Assembly (NCBI RefSeq): GCF_006968745.1
Contig: NZ_CP030118.1
Location: 3,608,674 to 3,672,673, forward strand
Reading direction: 5' to 3'
Source: Brasilonema sennae CENA114
Lineage (GTDB): Bacteria > Cyanobacteriota > Cyanobacteriia > Cyanobacteriales > Nostocaceae
Length of the DNA stretch: 64,000 nucleotides
A program made the translations under genes and the position numbers. The number at the start of each line of letters is the position of its first letter. Position 1 is the stretch's first letter. Under the pieces are notes generated by a model. The model did not search any database. It had not been told where the DNA came from and saw nothing but the letters and a program-made list of their open reading frames with translations. Shown one piece after another: positions 1-9,020 of this stretch.

Positions 1-831
1 GGCAAATAAGGGCGATCGCCTAAGAGTTGACTTTTAGTGTAAATATGTAGATTTAATATCGTCCCCAACCTACCCTGCCGTTGAGGTTGGCGATTCCTAG
101 AGTAGCTTCTTTAACTTACTGCTTTATCGCCCTAAAGCCAATGTAATGTTGAAAATTCCTTCTATAGCTATAAAGGGTTTTCGCCAATTCTTAGCTGCTT
201 ATAGCAAAATTTCAGATCTCGTAAGTTAGAAATAGAATAACTGACGTACAAAATACGGCATAATAAGATTTATAAAGAGTTAGAGAGTTTTTATACATTT
301 TAAATAACAGAATATATTACGCAATCTTAATACTTGTTCATCTTAAGTATCAACTATATCTTTTTTTCTCAAGTACGGATGAAAAAGAGCAATATACCTG
401 TGTGTACACAACAGCAAAGAGCATTTATGTATTAAGTTAGATTTATGTCATCAAAATATGACATAAGTTATATCATGTGATACCCGAACTATGATATTGT
501 CTAATCATAATTAACAACTACGGTAAACGGACAAGAAAATAGTACAATATGAAAAGGGAGATAGAAAAGCTATTTATCTTAAGATTTCATATTCTTATAT
601 CACTTGATCAATAATTTGAGGAAACTCATGCACTTACTGATCGCTAATAATCAGAATTATCTTCAAATAGATGAATTTAGAATTGTTACTCGTTAATTGT
701 ATCAAACACTAAATATCCATTTTCAATCTTTTGTTGAGTGAAGCGAAATAATCGCCAAAACTCTATGTTACGTTTTGTAAGGTTTACGTACTTAATGGTG
801 CTATTTTTTTTGAACTTTAGTTTTTGGAAAA
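1..831. other. gene-free leader upstream of pst operon
   Basis: I see no convincing gene in these 831 bases. The stretch is A+T-rich with stops in all frames. It holds one HIP1 octamer near position 12 and a weak hairpin (CCAACC at 65-70 with GGTTGG at 85-90). A GGAA at 826-829 is a plausible ribosome binding site for pstS. I looked for a cyanobacterial Pho box (11-bp-spaced CTTAACC-like repeats) upstream of pstS and could not find a convincing one. Confidence 0.6.
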
Positions 832-1821
832 ATGCTAGATCGTAGTCAAGTTATTCCAACATTACTATTAGTTATTGCCTGGAGCCTGACTTCATGCAGC
901 AGTGCTGAAGAGAAGAAGAGGCAGGTGAGTATCGATGGTGGACTTGTAGGTTATCCTCTCCATCAAGCAGTTGCGGAGGAATTTAAAAAGGTTAAAAGTG
1001 ATGCCCAAATTAGTGTTGCAGCTAGTGGCACTGGTGGTGGGATGAGTAAGTTTTGTTCTGGTCAAATTGATGTTGTTGGTGCTTCACGCCCTATTAAGAA
1101 AGAAGAAATTACAAAATGTAAAAAGCAAGGTATTGAATTCGTAGAACTGCCGATTGCTCTTGATGGAATTGCTGTAATCGCCAACCGAAAAAATAACTTT
1201 GCTAGCTGCTTATCTATCAAGGAATTAAACAAGATTTGGAGTCCAAAAGCAACAAATAAAGTCAAAAACTGGAATCAAGTGAACTCCAAATTTCCCAACA
1301 AACCTTTGAGGCTTTATGCCCCTGCTTCTGATACTGGGACATTTGATTATTTCACACAAGCAATCAATAAAAAAGGCAAAGCTAGCCGTACAGACTACAC
1401 TGCTACTCAGAATCAAAACGTTCTTGTGAATGGAATTGCAGGTGATGATGCTGCACTAGGATATGTGGGAATTTCTTATTACTTAGCAAACAGGGATAAG
1501 CTGCAACTGGTCGGTGTACAAACTCCTGAAGGAAAATGTGAAACGCCAGATCCCCCGGAAAAAGTTGCTAACAACATCTACAAACCTTTATCTCGTCCTC
1601 TGTTGATTTATGTTAACAAGACGAATTTAGACAGCAAGCCAGCAGTGAAGGATTTTGTTAGTTTCTACTTAGACAATTCCAAAAAGTGGGTGAGACAGTC
1701 TGGCTATGTTGAACTAACTGATGAGGCTTATGCTAAGGCTAAACAAAGATTTGTTTCTGAGAAAACGGGTTCTAAGTTCAAAGATGCAAAACCAGGCGAA
1801 CCAGTAACAAAGTATATTTAA
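832..1821 (+). CDS. pstS: phosphate ABC transporter substrate-binding lipoprotein PstS
   Basis: This is the periplasmic phosphate-binding component that delivers inorganic phosphate to the PstCA permease. The 329-residue product starts with a short hydrophobic segment ending in the lipobox-like LTSC (Cys22), so it is probably a lipoprotein. The mature part has family features: the SGTGGGMSKFCSGQIDVVGASRP stretch (here residues ~65-87), DGIAVIANR, and a serine/threonine-rich phosphate loop (ASDTGTFDYF). The ATG at 832 follows a GGAA site by two bases, with no better start nearby. It is first in pstS-pstC-pstA-pstB, all on one strand with short gaps, so the operon order is standard; no phoU is present. 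Phosphate-starvation control through SphS/SphR is expected from the family but not shown by a visible Pho box. Confidence 0.93.
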   Translation: MLDRSQVIPTLLLVIAWSLTSCSSAEEKKRQVSIDGGLVGYPLHQAVAEEFKKVKSDAQISVAASGTGGGMSKFCSGQIDVVGASRPIKKEEITKCKKQGIEFVELPIALDGIAVIANRKNNFASCLSIKELNKIWSPKATNKVKNWNQVNSKFPNKPLRLYAPASDTGTFDYFTQAINKKGKASRTDYTATQNQNVLVNGIAGDDAALGYVGISYYLANRDKLQLVGVQTPEGKCETPDPPEKVANNIYKPLSRPLLIYVNKTNLDSKPAVKDFVSFYLDNSKKWVRQSGYVELTDEAYAKAKQRFVSEKTGSKFKDAKPGEPVTKYI

Positions 1822-1934
1822 AACTTTTTGGATTTCGGAGATTCCTTCTGAGAAAATCTGAAAATCCAAAAAATGCGAATAGGCCTACAAATAGGCTTGA
1901 TGACAAACCCTTGATAGACCTGTTTATAGTTATT

Positions 1935-2876
1935 ATGCAGAGTGGTAATTATCAGAACGATTTCAATCAGGAACCGAGAAGAACGCTGGAAAGACAACCA
2001 TCTGACGATATCCAAGACAAAATTGTCGAAGTGATTTTATTTTGCTGTGCTTTGGTTTCCATCCTGACGACGATTGGAATTGTCTTCATTATCTTTCAAG
2101 TGACATTTGAGTTTTTCCAAGAAGTTTCGTTTGCTCAGTTCTTTCTCGATACTCAGTGGACTCCTTTGTTTGCAGAGCGACATTTTGGAATTTGGCCCCT
2201 TATAAATGGCACTTTTATGACTACGGCGATCGCGATGTCTGTTGCCATTCCTCTGGGTTTATGTTCTGCCATCTACTTGAGCGAATATGCCCAACCTAAA
2301 GTAGCAGCAATTTTACGTCCAGCAGTAGAATTACTAGCAGGAGTGCCTACAGTTGTTTACGGTTACTTTGCACTTTTATTTGTCACACCGTTGCTGCGCA
2401 ATATTCTTCCACTGGAAATCTTCAACGCTTTGAGTGCTGGTTTGATGATGGGAGTAATGATTACCCCCACTGTTGGCTCTATTAGTCTGGATGCTATACA
2501 AGCTGTGCCACGCTCTTTGCGAGAAGGAGCTTCTGCATTGGGATTAACTAAACTCGAAGCTATATTTCGAGTTGTTCTGCCTGCTGCTCTTTCTGGAATT
2601 ATCGCCTCGATTATTTTGGGAATTTCTCGAGCTGTTGGTGAAACAATGACTGTGCTCATAGCCGCAGGACAACAACCAAGACTGACTGTTAATATCATGG
2701 AGTCAGTACAAACAATGACAGCTTACATGGCTCAGATTTCTGGTGGAGATAGTCCTCGTGGCAGTCTCAACTACAAGACTTTGTACGCTGTGGGAGCAGT
2801 TCTATTTTTGATAACTTTGGCTTTAAATATTTTTAGTAATTGGATTGCTAAACGCTTCAAAGAAAAATACGAGTAA
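1935..2876 (+). CDS. pstC: phosphate ABC transporter permease PstC
   Basis: This is one of two inner-membrane permease subunits of the high-affinity phosphate transporter. The product has about six hydrophobic segments and the permease signature around EGASALGLTKLEAIFRVVLP followed by the AVGETM stretch, typical of PstC. The frame is open from a TTG at 1911, but an ATG at 1935 gives a conventional start and a 313-residue protein; neither has a strong ribosome binding site, so the exact start is uncertain. The stop is only five bases before the pstA start, which suggests translational coupling. The polar N-terminal tail of about 30 residues before the first membrane helix is normal for cyanobacterial PstC. 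Confidence 0.92.
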   Translation: MQSGNYQNDFNQEPRRTLERQPSDDIQDKIVEVILFCCALVSILTTIGIVFIIFQVTFEFFQEVSFAQFFLDTQWTPLFAERHFGIWPLINGTFMTTAIAMSVAIPLGLCSAIYLSEYAQPKVAAILRPAVELLAGVPTVVYGYFALLFVTPLLRNILPLEIFNALSAGLMMGVMITPTVGSISLDAIQAVPRSLREGASALGLTKLEAIFRVVLPAALSGIIASIILGISRAVGETMTVLIAAGQQPRLTVNIMESVQTMTAYMAQISGGDSPRGSLNYKTLYAVGAVLFLITLALNIFSNWIAKRFKEKYE

Positions 2877-2881
2877 GAGAT

Positions 2882-3784
2882 ATGGCTAGTTCGATTAACT
2901 CCGACAATTTTCAACAAGAAAGTGAAGATTTTACCGACAATATAGACAATAGAGAAAAACTTGGAAAATTTTTTGAAGTCATTTTTTTACTTGGATTGCT
3001 CATTGGTTTGTTTGTCCTGGCACTCCTGGTTTTTGACATTTGTAAAGACGGATTAGTTAGATTTTTTACACCTGGTTTTATAACGGAAACACCTTCCCGT
3101 TTTCCTAATCAAGGTGGCATCCTTCCTGCTATTGTCAGCAGCCTTATGTTAGGACTCATCACCATTTTGGTTTCTGTACCAATCGGCGTAGGAGCAGCTT
3201 TGTATCTCGAAGAATATGCACCAAAAAACTGGTGGGCTGATCTGATTGAGATTAACATTAGCAATCTCGCTGGAGTCCCTTCTATTGTCTATGGCTTACT
3301 GGGTTTAGGAGTTTTCAATTATTTTTTGGGTTTCGGTTCAGCTTTGATTTCTGGAGGACTAACTTTGTCCTTACTGTCTTTACCAGTGATTATTGTGACA
3401 GCCAGAGAAGCAATTCGAGCGGTTCCAGATTCTCTAAGAAATGCTTCTTACGGCTTAGGCATAACCAAGTGGCAAACCATCAGTAATCATGTTTTACCTT
3501 ATGCCATCCCTGGTATTCTCACAGGAGTGATTATTTCAGTCTCTCGTGCCATTGGTGATGCAGCGTGTCTGATTGTAGTTGGTGCTGTTAGTTTCTTAAC
3601 ATTCAGCCCTGGTTTGTTTCAGCGATTCATGGCATTGCCCATCCAAATTTACTCCTACATCTCTCGTCCAGAGCCAGGTTTTTCCAATGCAGCAGCAGCG
3701 ACAATTCTTGTCTTGCTTCTTTTAATTTTGGCTCTGAATGGCGTGGCGATTTTCATTAGACAACGCTACTCGCTATCTAAATAA
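2882..3784 (+). CDS. pstA: phosphate ABC transporter permease PstA
   Basis: This is the second permease subunit, pairing with PstC to form the phosphate channel. The 300-residue product has an acidic N-terminal tail, then about six membrane spans; the ATP-binding-protein contact loop reads [20 protein letters not shown], followed by the SRAIGDAA stretch that is diagnostic of PstA. The start ATG at 2882 follows a purine-rich stretch (AAGAGAT) and lies five bases after the pstC stop. No internal defects are visible. Confidence 0.93.
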   Translation: MASSINSDNFQQESEDFTDNIDNREKLGKFFEVIFLLGLLIGLFVLALLVFDICKDGLVRFFTPGFITETPSRFPNQGGILPAIVSSLMLGLITILVSVPIGVGAALYLEEYAPKNWWADLIEINISNLAGVPSIVYGLLGLGVFNYFLGFGSALISGGLTLSLLSLPVIIVTAREAIRAVPDSLRNASYGLGITKWQTISNHVLPYAIPGILTGVIISVSRAIGDAACLIVVGAVSFLTFSPGLFQRFMALPIQIYSYISRPEPGFSNAAAATILVLLLLILALNGVAIFIRQRYSLSK

Positions 3785-3843
3785 AAGAGTTTCCAAAATT
3801 TCAACAAACATTTACAGTAAATCACAGATTGGAAAGATTAAAA

Positions 3844-4674
3844 ATGACTTATAACAACGCCAAAGGGAAATTAAGTAGCGCCACCCAAAGTGAACATGAC
3901 AGTACGGTTTTCAATGTTGAAGGGATTAAAGTTTACTACAATGGATTGATCGCGCTTCAGGATGTTTATATAGAAATCCCTGAGAAGAAAATTGTTGCTT
4001 TTATTGGACCTTCAGGCTGTGGCAAAAGTACCCTGTTACGCTGCTTTAATCGTATGAACGATTTAATTCCAGGAGCGAAGGTTGAAGGTCGGCTGCATTA
4101 CCGCAATAAGAATATTTATGATCCTAAAATTAATTCTGTGAAATTGCGGCGTCAAGTAGGAATGGTTTTCCAAAGACCAAATCCTTTTCCAAAATCTATT
4201 TACGAAAACATCTCGTTTGCACCACGTACAAACGGTTATAAAGGTAATATTGATGAACTCGTAGAGCAATCATTACGACAAGCTGCTCTTTGGAATGAGG
4301 TGAAAGACAAACTCAAGGACAAAGGTACAGCATTATCTGGAGGACAACAGCAACGTCTTTGCATTGCAAGGGCGATCGCCATGAAGCCAGATGTCCTATT
4401 GATGGATGAACCTTGCTCTGCATTAGACCCTATTTCCACTCGTCAAGTTGAAGAACTTTGCCTGCAACTCAAAGAGCAATACACCATCATCATGGTAACC
4501 CACAATATGCAGCAGGCTTCGCGAGTTGCAGACTGGACTGCTTTCTTCAACACCGAAATCAGCGAGCATGGTAAACGCAGAGGAAGATTAGTCGAATTCA
4601 GTCCTACCGAAGAAATGTTTAGCACTCCTACAACTCAGGAAGCTGCAGAGTATATTAGCGGACGTTTCGGTTAA
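3844..4674 (+). CDS. pstB: phosphate ABC transporter ATP-binding protein PstB
   Basis: This ATPase powers phosphate import. Walker A (GPSGCGKST, about residues 55-63), the Q-loop ([11 protein letters not shown]), the ABC signature (LSGGQQQR), Walker B (VLLMDEP) and the H-loop (MVTHNM) are all intact, and NPFPKS is typical of PstB. The frame can be read from a TTG at 3829, but the ATG at 3844 is preceded at good distance by GGAAAG (3831-3836), so I chose it; the product is then 276 residues. The final base of the stop codon is also the first base of a short inverted-repeat element (4674-4780). Some cyanobacteria carry two pstB copies side by side; here there is only one. Confidence 0.94.
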   Translation: MTYNNAKGKLSSATQSEHDSTVFNVEGIKVYYNGLIALQDVYIEIPEKKIVAFIGPSGCGKSTLLRCFNRMNDLIPGAKVEGRLHYRNKNIYDPKINSVKLRRQVGMVFQRPNPFPKSIYENISFAPRTNGYKGNIDELVEQSLRQAALWNEVKDKLKDKGTALSGGQQQRLCIARAIAMKPDVLLMDEPCSALDPISTRQVEELCLQLKEQYTIIMVTHNMQQASRVADWTAFFNTEISEHGKRRGRLVEFSPTEEMFSTPTTQEAAEYISGRFG

Positions 4675-4780
4675 TATAGCAGGGAACAAGCAACGCTTAA
4701 CAGGAAACACACTTTCAAGTCTCTTGGTGAGCGTGTTTTCTCATTCGTTCCTGTCCTAATCTATCTGACGACTGCTATAT
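4674..4780. repeat. short inverted-repeat (MITE-like) element after pstB
   Basis: A 107-bp element is bounded by the 9-bp inverted ends ATATAGCAG (4674-4682) and CTGCTATAT (4772-4780). Inside, AGGAAACAC and GTGTTTTCT pair across a loop, and GGGAAC / GTTCC pair further out, so the transcript could fold into one long hairpin. It begins inside the pstB stop codon and lies in the convergent gap before the next gene, where it could also act as a transcription end. There is no coding capacity. The link to any transposase is unknown. Confidence 0.6.
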
Positions 4781-4796
4781 ATAAAACGCTTGGAAA

Positions 4797-5813
4797 CTAT
4801 GGCAGCATGGCATAAAGCTTGCTCAGCTTCTCTACATCGTGCTCAAACCAATCATAAATCCACTGGCAATAGTGCCCAATTGCTTGTGTAGCGTTAAGAC
4901 TACCCAAGAATTCCCCTGCAATCAAATGCCCTGCCATGATCCCAGACATGATTGCTTTGAGCACCCCATGACTGGATGCGGGATCAAGAACCATCGCCGC
5001 ATCCCCAACCATGAAGTAACCAGAACCCGCAGGCTGGGAAACAATCCGCCAAGTGACATCAGCCGCCTGCATTTTCCCATGAGTCTTGAGTCCGTGGAAT
5101 TCATCCGGGAGCCAGTCTTTTGGGATTTTCTGATCAACTAACCATAGACGCGTCCACTGGTAAAGTTGAGGTTGCACTCTTGCAGTCCACGTCCACCCAC
5201 CAGAGTCTGCAACTATCGCTGGAGCATCATCCCGGATTGGACATTCTCCAGAAGCATAGCCATAGTATACAATCCTACGCGGAGAATGATAGTTGATTTG
5301 CAGTTCTAATTGTCGAGCTAACCAATGATGACTTCCTGTTGCATCAACAACTTTAGATGCCCTGAAAATTCCTAGGCTTGTCTCAACACCAACGACTTTA
5401 TCCTCATCCACAAGTACATGCAAAGCTTGGCATGGCTGCAAAACCTCAACACCCAAAGCTTTGGCTTGATTCAGCAAAATTGTATCAAAATCGGCTCTCC
5501 AGGCTTGAAATCCCAGCCATGCGCCCGAATTATCTTCTCCAAAGGGGACAAAATGCCTCTCGGCTTCCCACTGCACCCAGTTTCCAGTGTGGCGTAGAAA
5601 GCCAGCAGCTAGCACTGGCTCGATCACGCCTAACTGCTTCAAAAGCGGCTCTACACCTGGGTGTAGAGTTTCACCGGGGTGGTAACGTGGAAATTGCTCC
5701 CGCTCAATCAGGACAACTCGTAAACCTTTTTGAGCCGATGCAATCGCAGCAGCAGACCCTGCAGGTCCGCTACCTATAATCAGTACATCACAATGAGACA
5801 CGTGTCCAAGCAT
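4797..5813 (-). CDS. FAD-dependent oxidoreductase, LodB / tryptophan-halogenase-like
   Basis: The 338-residue product is a flavoprotein of the group that includes geranylgeranyl reductases, tryptophan halogenases and LodB. It begins with a Rossmann FAD motif (VLIIGSGPAGSAAAIA, about residues 10-25) and later has GDAAMVLDP, the second FAD-binding motif (D-x6-P type). The PRYHPGETLHPGV stretch after the first motif is typical of LodB/halogenase-like monooxygenases. The K-x-W-x-W-x-I motif of true tryptophan halogenases is not seen. Its start overlaps the end of the upstream 747-codon gene by 26 bp on the same strand, so the two are very likely translated together. Family knowledge: LodB proteins modify LodA partners to build a cysteine-tryptophylquinone cofactor; that role here is inference from the pairing. 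Confidence 0.75.
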   Translation of the reverse strand: MLGHVSHCDVLIIGSGPAGSAAAIASAQKGLRVVLIEREQFPRYHPGETLHPGVEPLLKQLGVIEPVLAAGFLRHTGNWVQWEAERHFVPFGEDNSGAWLGFQAWRADFDTILLNQAKALGVEVLQPCQALHVLVDEDKVVGVETSLGIFRASKVVDATGSHHWLARQLELQINYHSPRRIVYYGYASGECPIRDDAPAIVADSGGWTWTARVQPQLYQWTRLWLVDQKIPKDWLPDEFHGLKTHGKMQAADVTWRIVSQPAGSGYFMVGDAAMVLDPASSHGVLKAIMSGIMAGHLIAGEFLGSLNATQAIGHYCQWIYDWFEHDVEKLSKLYAMLP

Positions 5814-8031
5814 TATTGTTACGTTTCAACAAAATGTTGAGGGGTGTGACAAAAAGCGTTGCGGTTTCTTGAATTGGAACCAATTGTTTGCGAAAATCAT
5901 CTGAATTTGGATTTGCCGATGGATCTCCAGGACGATAGATTTCAAACCGATAGATTATACCAGCAAGTGTAGTTGTTGCTTGAGTTTGTGCCTGTTGTAA
6001 TTCTGAATCAGTTGGCTGCACTTGACGGAACGAAAATAACCTCCATTGACCTCTCGCTTCAGGGATGACGCGGTAAACATTTGCCATTGCCAAAACTCTA
6101 GCTTCATATTCACGCACATCAACTTTACCTGTTAGCGACAACGAGAATTTCTTCTGCAAAGAACTTTCTACATAATCTGCATGGTCATAATCTGCATACT
6201 CAATAAAGTTTTTGCCATTCTTTGTAACTCGCTTTGGACCAGGAATACCATCCCAAGGTGAACTACCAATCTGACCAATTTCTTCATCAGTCAAAGGGCT
6301 GACAGTCGGTCCTTGGCTTGGCTGAAATGTCCGTGCAGCATCGGGAGCGACTGCAGGCCAAAATGTACTGAGTGCTGCACACAATTTAGAATCTTCTGGG
6401 AAAGGACTGCCTAACCCATAAGCTGCTAAATGATCTACTCCGTTGGCGCGATCAAAACTCACATCCCAACCAGGGGCAAATATTCCAGCTGCTCCATCTG
6501 GAAGATAAGCATGTCGCATTGTAGGGGAAGCGCTTAACGGCATTTGTCTGACTGAACCACTCACGGGTAAACAGACAATTGCAGTGACGGTTTTATCTTC
6601 TGGACGAAAATTAGCGTTCTTTAACTGCAGGTTAGGAGCGAGGCGACTGTCGGATAGCGTTTCTGGGCTAACTTCCCAAAGATTCTGTCTAAGTGCAGCA
6701 GGTACCGACTGCTCAGTCCATTCCAATAGCTCTCGCTGATCGCAGTTGGGAAAGAAATCTGGTGCTGTTACAAGGGAATAAGCAGGAATACGGCGTGGAA
6801 TTGCCACTGCTAACTGTGGACAAACTGCTTCAATCGATCCATCACCTGTGAAATCAAGGTAGTGAAGGGCATCATAACCACCTTTTTGTACAGCTTGTGT
6901 GACATTTGCGAGATTATTGAGATTGTCGATTTGACCGTTGGAGAGTTTGTGACGGGCGTGAACATATTCTGGAGCACGTCTTGCTCCTGTAGTTGCAGGA
7001 ATCATTAAGCTGGAAGATAAAGTCCTACTACCTGCTGGAACTTTAAAAGTCAGTGGTTTGCCTTGATAATTCGCAGCTTCAATTAGATTCTTATGAACCA
7101 CTGGAACTAGAAGTCCACGACCAAATTCCGGCTTTGTTGTCAATTCAGCAATGCCATCTGAAAAAATGAATGGCGGATTACTAATGTCTGGTTCACCCCA
7201 TCCTGCATTTTTCAAAACTAAGTGAATCCGCCGCAATTTTTCATTGATATGGCGAGCATTAAGTGTCACCTGCAAATCTAAATTGCGAATACATTCTTTG
7301 CCGTTGAACAGCTTGTGCAGAGGAACCCAGAAAAGTCTGCTATCGTCTCCTGCTCGTCTTCTGTCATCACCTTGTGGAAGATTAACATTGTTATTTTGAA
7401 CCTGAAAACGCATGGGAACAAAGGTAGCTCGATCACCTCTACGTTGAACAGCAATATAGGCAGAATAGCGAGCTGGTAAAACGCGAAAAGCTTGTGAATC
7501 TTCCTGAACAAAGGGTAAAAATCCACGAAGTTTGCCGTTATACTGTGCTTCTGCTGTTCCTACACGCGCCACACCAGTACGCGAAAAACACAAATCAGCA
7601 TGCTTGCGCTGAACAGTTTCCGATGCAGGACGATACTCACTAGCAAAGACAACTATCGCTAAAAGTTCCCCTTGTGCCCGAGCTCGCAAATCTTCCAATG
7701 AAGGCGGCTGCACGCCGTAAACATAATTTTCAATAACTTCAAATTCCGCCAGCGTTGGATATTCCCTCAGGTTTTCACTGACAACATTGTGTGAAGCAAA
7801 AGCGTGAAATAGTAAACTCCGAGCCGCACTTCCTGGCTCTATTCCCCTTTTTCCTTCAAAAGCAAAATCTTCAAATCCTTTAATAGTTCTGTTGATATTT
7901 GGCAGTTCCTTTGCTAATTCTTGCTTAAGATTGGCTGCGGTGATATCAAGTCCATGAGCGAGAAGTAAGTCGCGCCAGCCAAGAGGAGCTAGGCGATCGC
8001 ACACTCTTTTAACATCATCAATTAAAGGCAT
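5788..8031 (-). CDS. 747-residue protein paired with LodB-like flavoprotein; possible distant LodA-like oxidase
   Basis: I do not recognise this protein with certainty. It has no signal peptide or membrane span. Two stretches recall LodA/GoxA quinoprotein oxidases: RTGVARVG at residues 151-158 (LodA-type proteins have an IGIARVGNS-like segment near the N-terminus) and STFWPAVAPD at residues 555-564 (GoxA-type proteins carry a TFWPARVPN-like segment containing the Trp of the cysteine-tryptophylquinone). Cys551 lies seven residues before Trp558; in characterised LodA/GoxA the Cys-Trp spacing is about 18-19, so the match is imperfect. The overlap with the LodB-like gene downstream strengthens the idea. 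The C-terminal ~170 residues (after about 575) look like a separate beta-rich domain. Start ATG at 8031. Confidence 0.5.
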   Translation of the reverse strand: MPLIDDVKRVCDRLAPLGWRDLLLAHGLDITAANLKQELAKELPNINRTIKGFEDFAFEGKRGIEPGSAARSLLFHAFASHNVVSENLREYPTLAEFEVIENYVYGVQPPSLEDLRARAQGELLAIVVFASEYRPASETVQRKHADLCFSRTGVARVGTAEAQYNGKLRGFLPFVQEDSQAFRVLPARYSAYIAVQRRGDRATFVPMRFQVQNNNVNLPQGDDRRRAGDDSRLFWVPLHKLFNGKECIRNLDLQVTLNARHINEKLRRIHLVLKNAGWGEPDISNPPFIFSDGIAELTTKPEFGRGLLVPVVHKNLIEAANYQGKPLTFKVPAGSRTLSSSLMIPATTGARRAPEYVHARHKLSNGQIDNLNNLANVTQAVQKGGYDALHYLDFTGDGSIEAVCPQLAVAIPRRIPAYSLVTAPDFFPNCDQRELLEWTEQSVPAALRQNLWEVSPETLSDSRLAPNLQLKNANFRPEDKTVTAIVCLPVSGSVRQMPLSASPTMRHAYLPDGAAGIFAPGWDVSFDRANGVDHLAAYGLGSPFPEDSKLCAALSTFWPAVAPDAARTFQPSQGPTVSPLTDEEIGQIGSSPWDGIPGPKRVTKNGKNFIEYADYDHADYVESSLQKKFSLSLTGKVDVREYEARVLAMANVYRVIPEARGQWRLFSFRQVQPTDSELQQAQTQATTTLAGIIYRFEIYRPGDPSANPNSDDFRKQLVPIQETATLFVTPLNILLKRNNNAWTRVSL

Positions 8032-8451
8032 AACTCAAATAAACTCCTTGTTTTTAGATTTAACCCGGACTTAGGTATTGACAAAAATGTCATTACCTGC
8101 CGTAGTCCTACTTGATTTGTGTAAGGAAAGTTAACCAGGGAAAACTTTGCTGTGACTTATTAGATGTAAACAGAATCAACTTATGCACTTTCGGATAGAA
8201 ATAAGAAAAACGCTAGAAAAAGTGCAAAGATAAGTGATTCTTAGGGATTTTAATAGTTAAGCTCCAATTTTTACAGATAAACTATCTTGGCAACACAGTT
8301 AAACATGAATAGAAGTTTATTGGCGATCGCCTTGTTCGCCGGAGAGTTTTGTGGAGAAAACCCTCTCCCTAAATCTCCCATTTAGGGCAAACGGACGCGC
8401 TCCGTCCCTCATAAGATACCGTAGAAGATATATCTTTGCGCGAGGTGAGAA
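8032..8451. other. divergent intergenic region
   Basis: This 420-bp gap separates two divergently transcribed operons, so it should hold both promoters. It contains a HIP1 site near 8324 and a hairpin (CCCTAAAT 8367-8374 with ATTTAGGG 8380-8387), part of a widespread cyanobacterial repeat, followed by ACGGACGCGCTCCGT, another small palindrome. I see no gene. A GAGGTGAGAA just before 8452 serves as the ribosome binding site of mtnD. Confidence 0.5.
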
Positions 8452-9009
8452 ATGGCGATTCTACAATTAGAAGATGGGACACGATACACTGATTTGCAAG
8501 ATATATCCCGCGAATTAGCACCCCTAAATATTCAACTTAATCGTTGGGCTGTCGGAGAAAGTCAACACTTGCGTGAACTTATATCACAAGATAGCCTCAA
8601 TGAAGATGAAAAAGAACAAGTCTTAAAATCTCTGGATAAATATTTCCACCAACTGCAACAAACAGCAGGCTATCAAACCCGCGACTTAATTGTCCTGCAT
8701 CCAGGAATGCCGAACCTTGATGCCATGATGACAAAGTTTGACAAAATCCATACCCATTCAGAAGACGAAGTTCGTTACATCATTGATGGAGAAGCCATTT
8801 TTGGTTTTGTCCGACCGGATGATAGCCAAGTAGAACTGACAATACAACCCCAAGAGTACATCAATGTGCCTGCAAAGACCGAACACTGGTTTTATCTAAC
8901 CCCAGCACGGCGAGTTAAAGCAGTGCGTTATTTCACTGGAAGTCAAGGTTGGACTCCCGAATATACAGGGAGAGAAATTCACACTCGTCAGGTTGTCACT
9001 AAAGTATAA
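8452..9009 (+). CDS. mtnD: acireductone dioxygenase (cupin)
   Basis: This enzyme oxidises the acireductone made from methylthioribose to the 2-keto acid precursor of methionine (Fe form) in the methionine salvage pathway. The 185-residue cupin has the metal-binding set His100, His102, Glu106 (KIHTHSEDEVRY) and His145 (EHWF). The length matches bacterial acireductone dioxygenases. The ATG at 8452 has a strong ribosome binding site (GAGGTGAG). mtnB follows after eleven bases, so the two are an operon. Alternative name: ARD/ARD' family; which metal is used cannot be read from sequence. Confidence 0.92.
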   Translation: MAILQLEDGTRYTDLQDISRELAPLNIQLNRWAVGESQHLRELISQDSLNEDEKEQVLKSLDKYFHQLQQTAGYQTRDLIVLHPGMPNLDAMMTKFDKIHTHSEDEVRYIIDGEAIFGFVRPDDSQVELTIQPQEYINVPAKTEHWFYLTPARRVKAVRYFTGSQGWTPEYTGREIHTRQVVTKV

Positions 9010-9020
9010 ATGAAGACGCA

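Noticed and set aside
700..831. Pho box upstream of pstS
   Set aside because: ACTTAATGG near 790 is only one weak half-site; the expected 11-bp periodic repeats are not seen.
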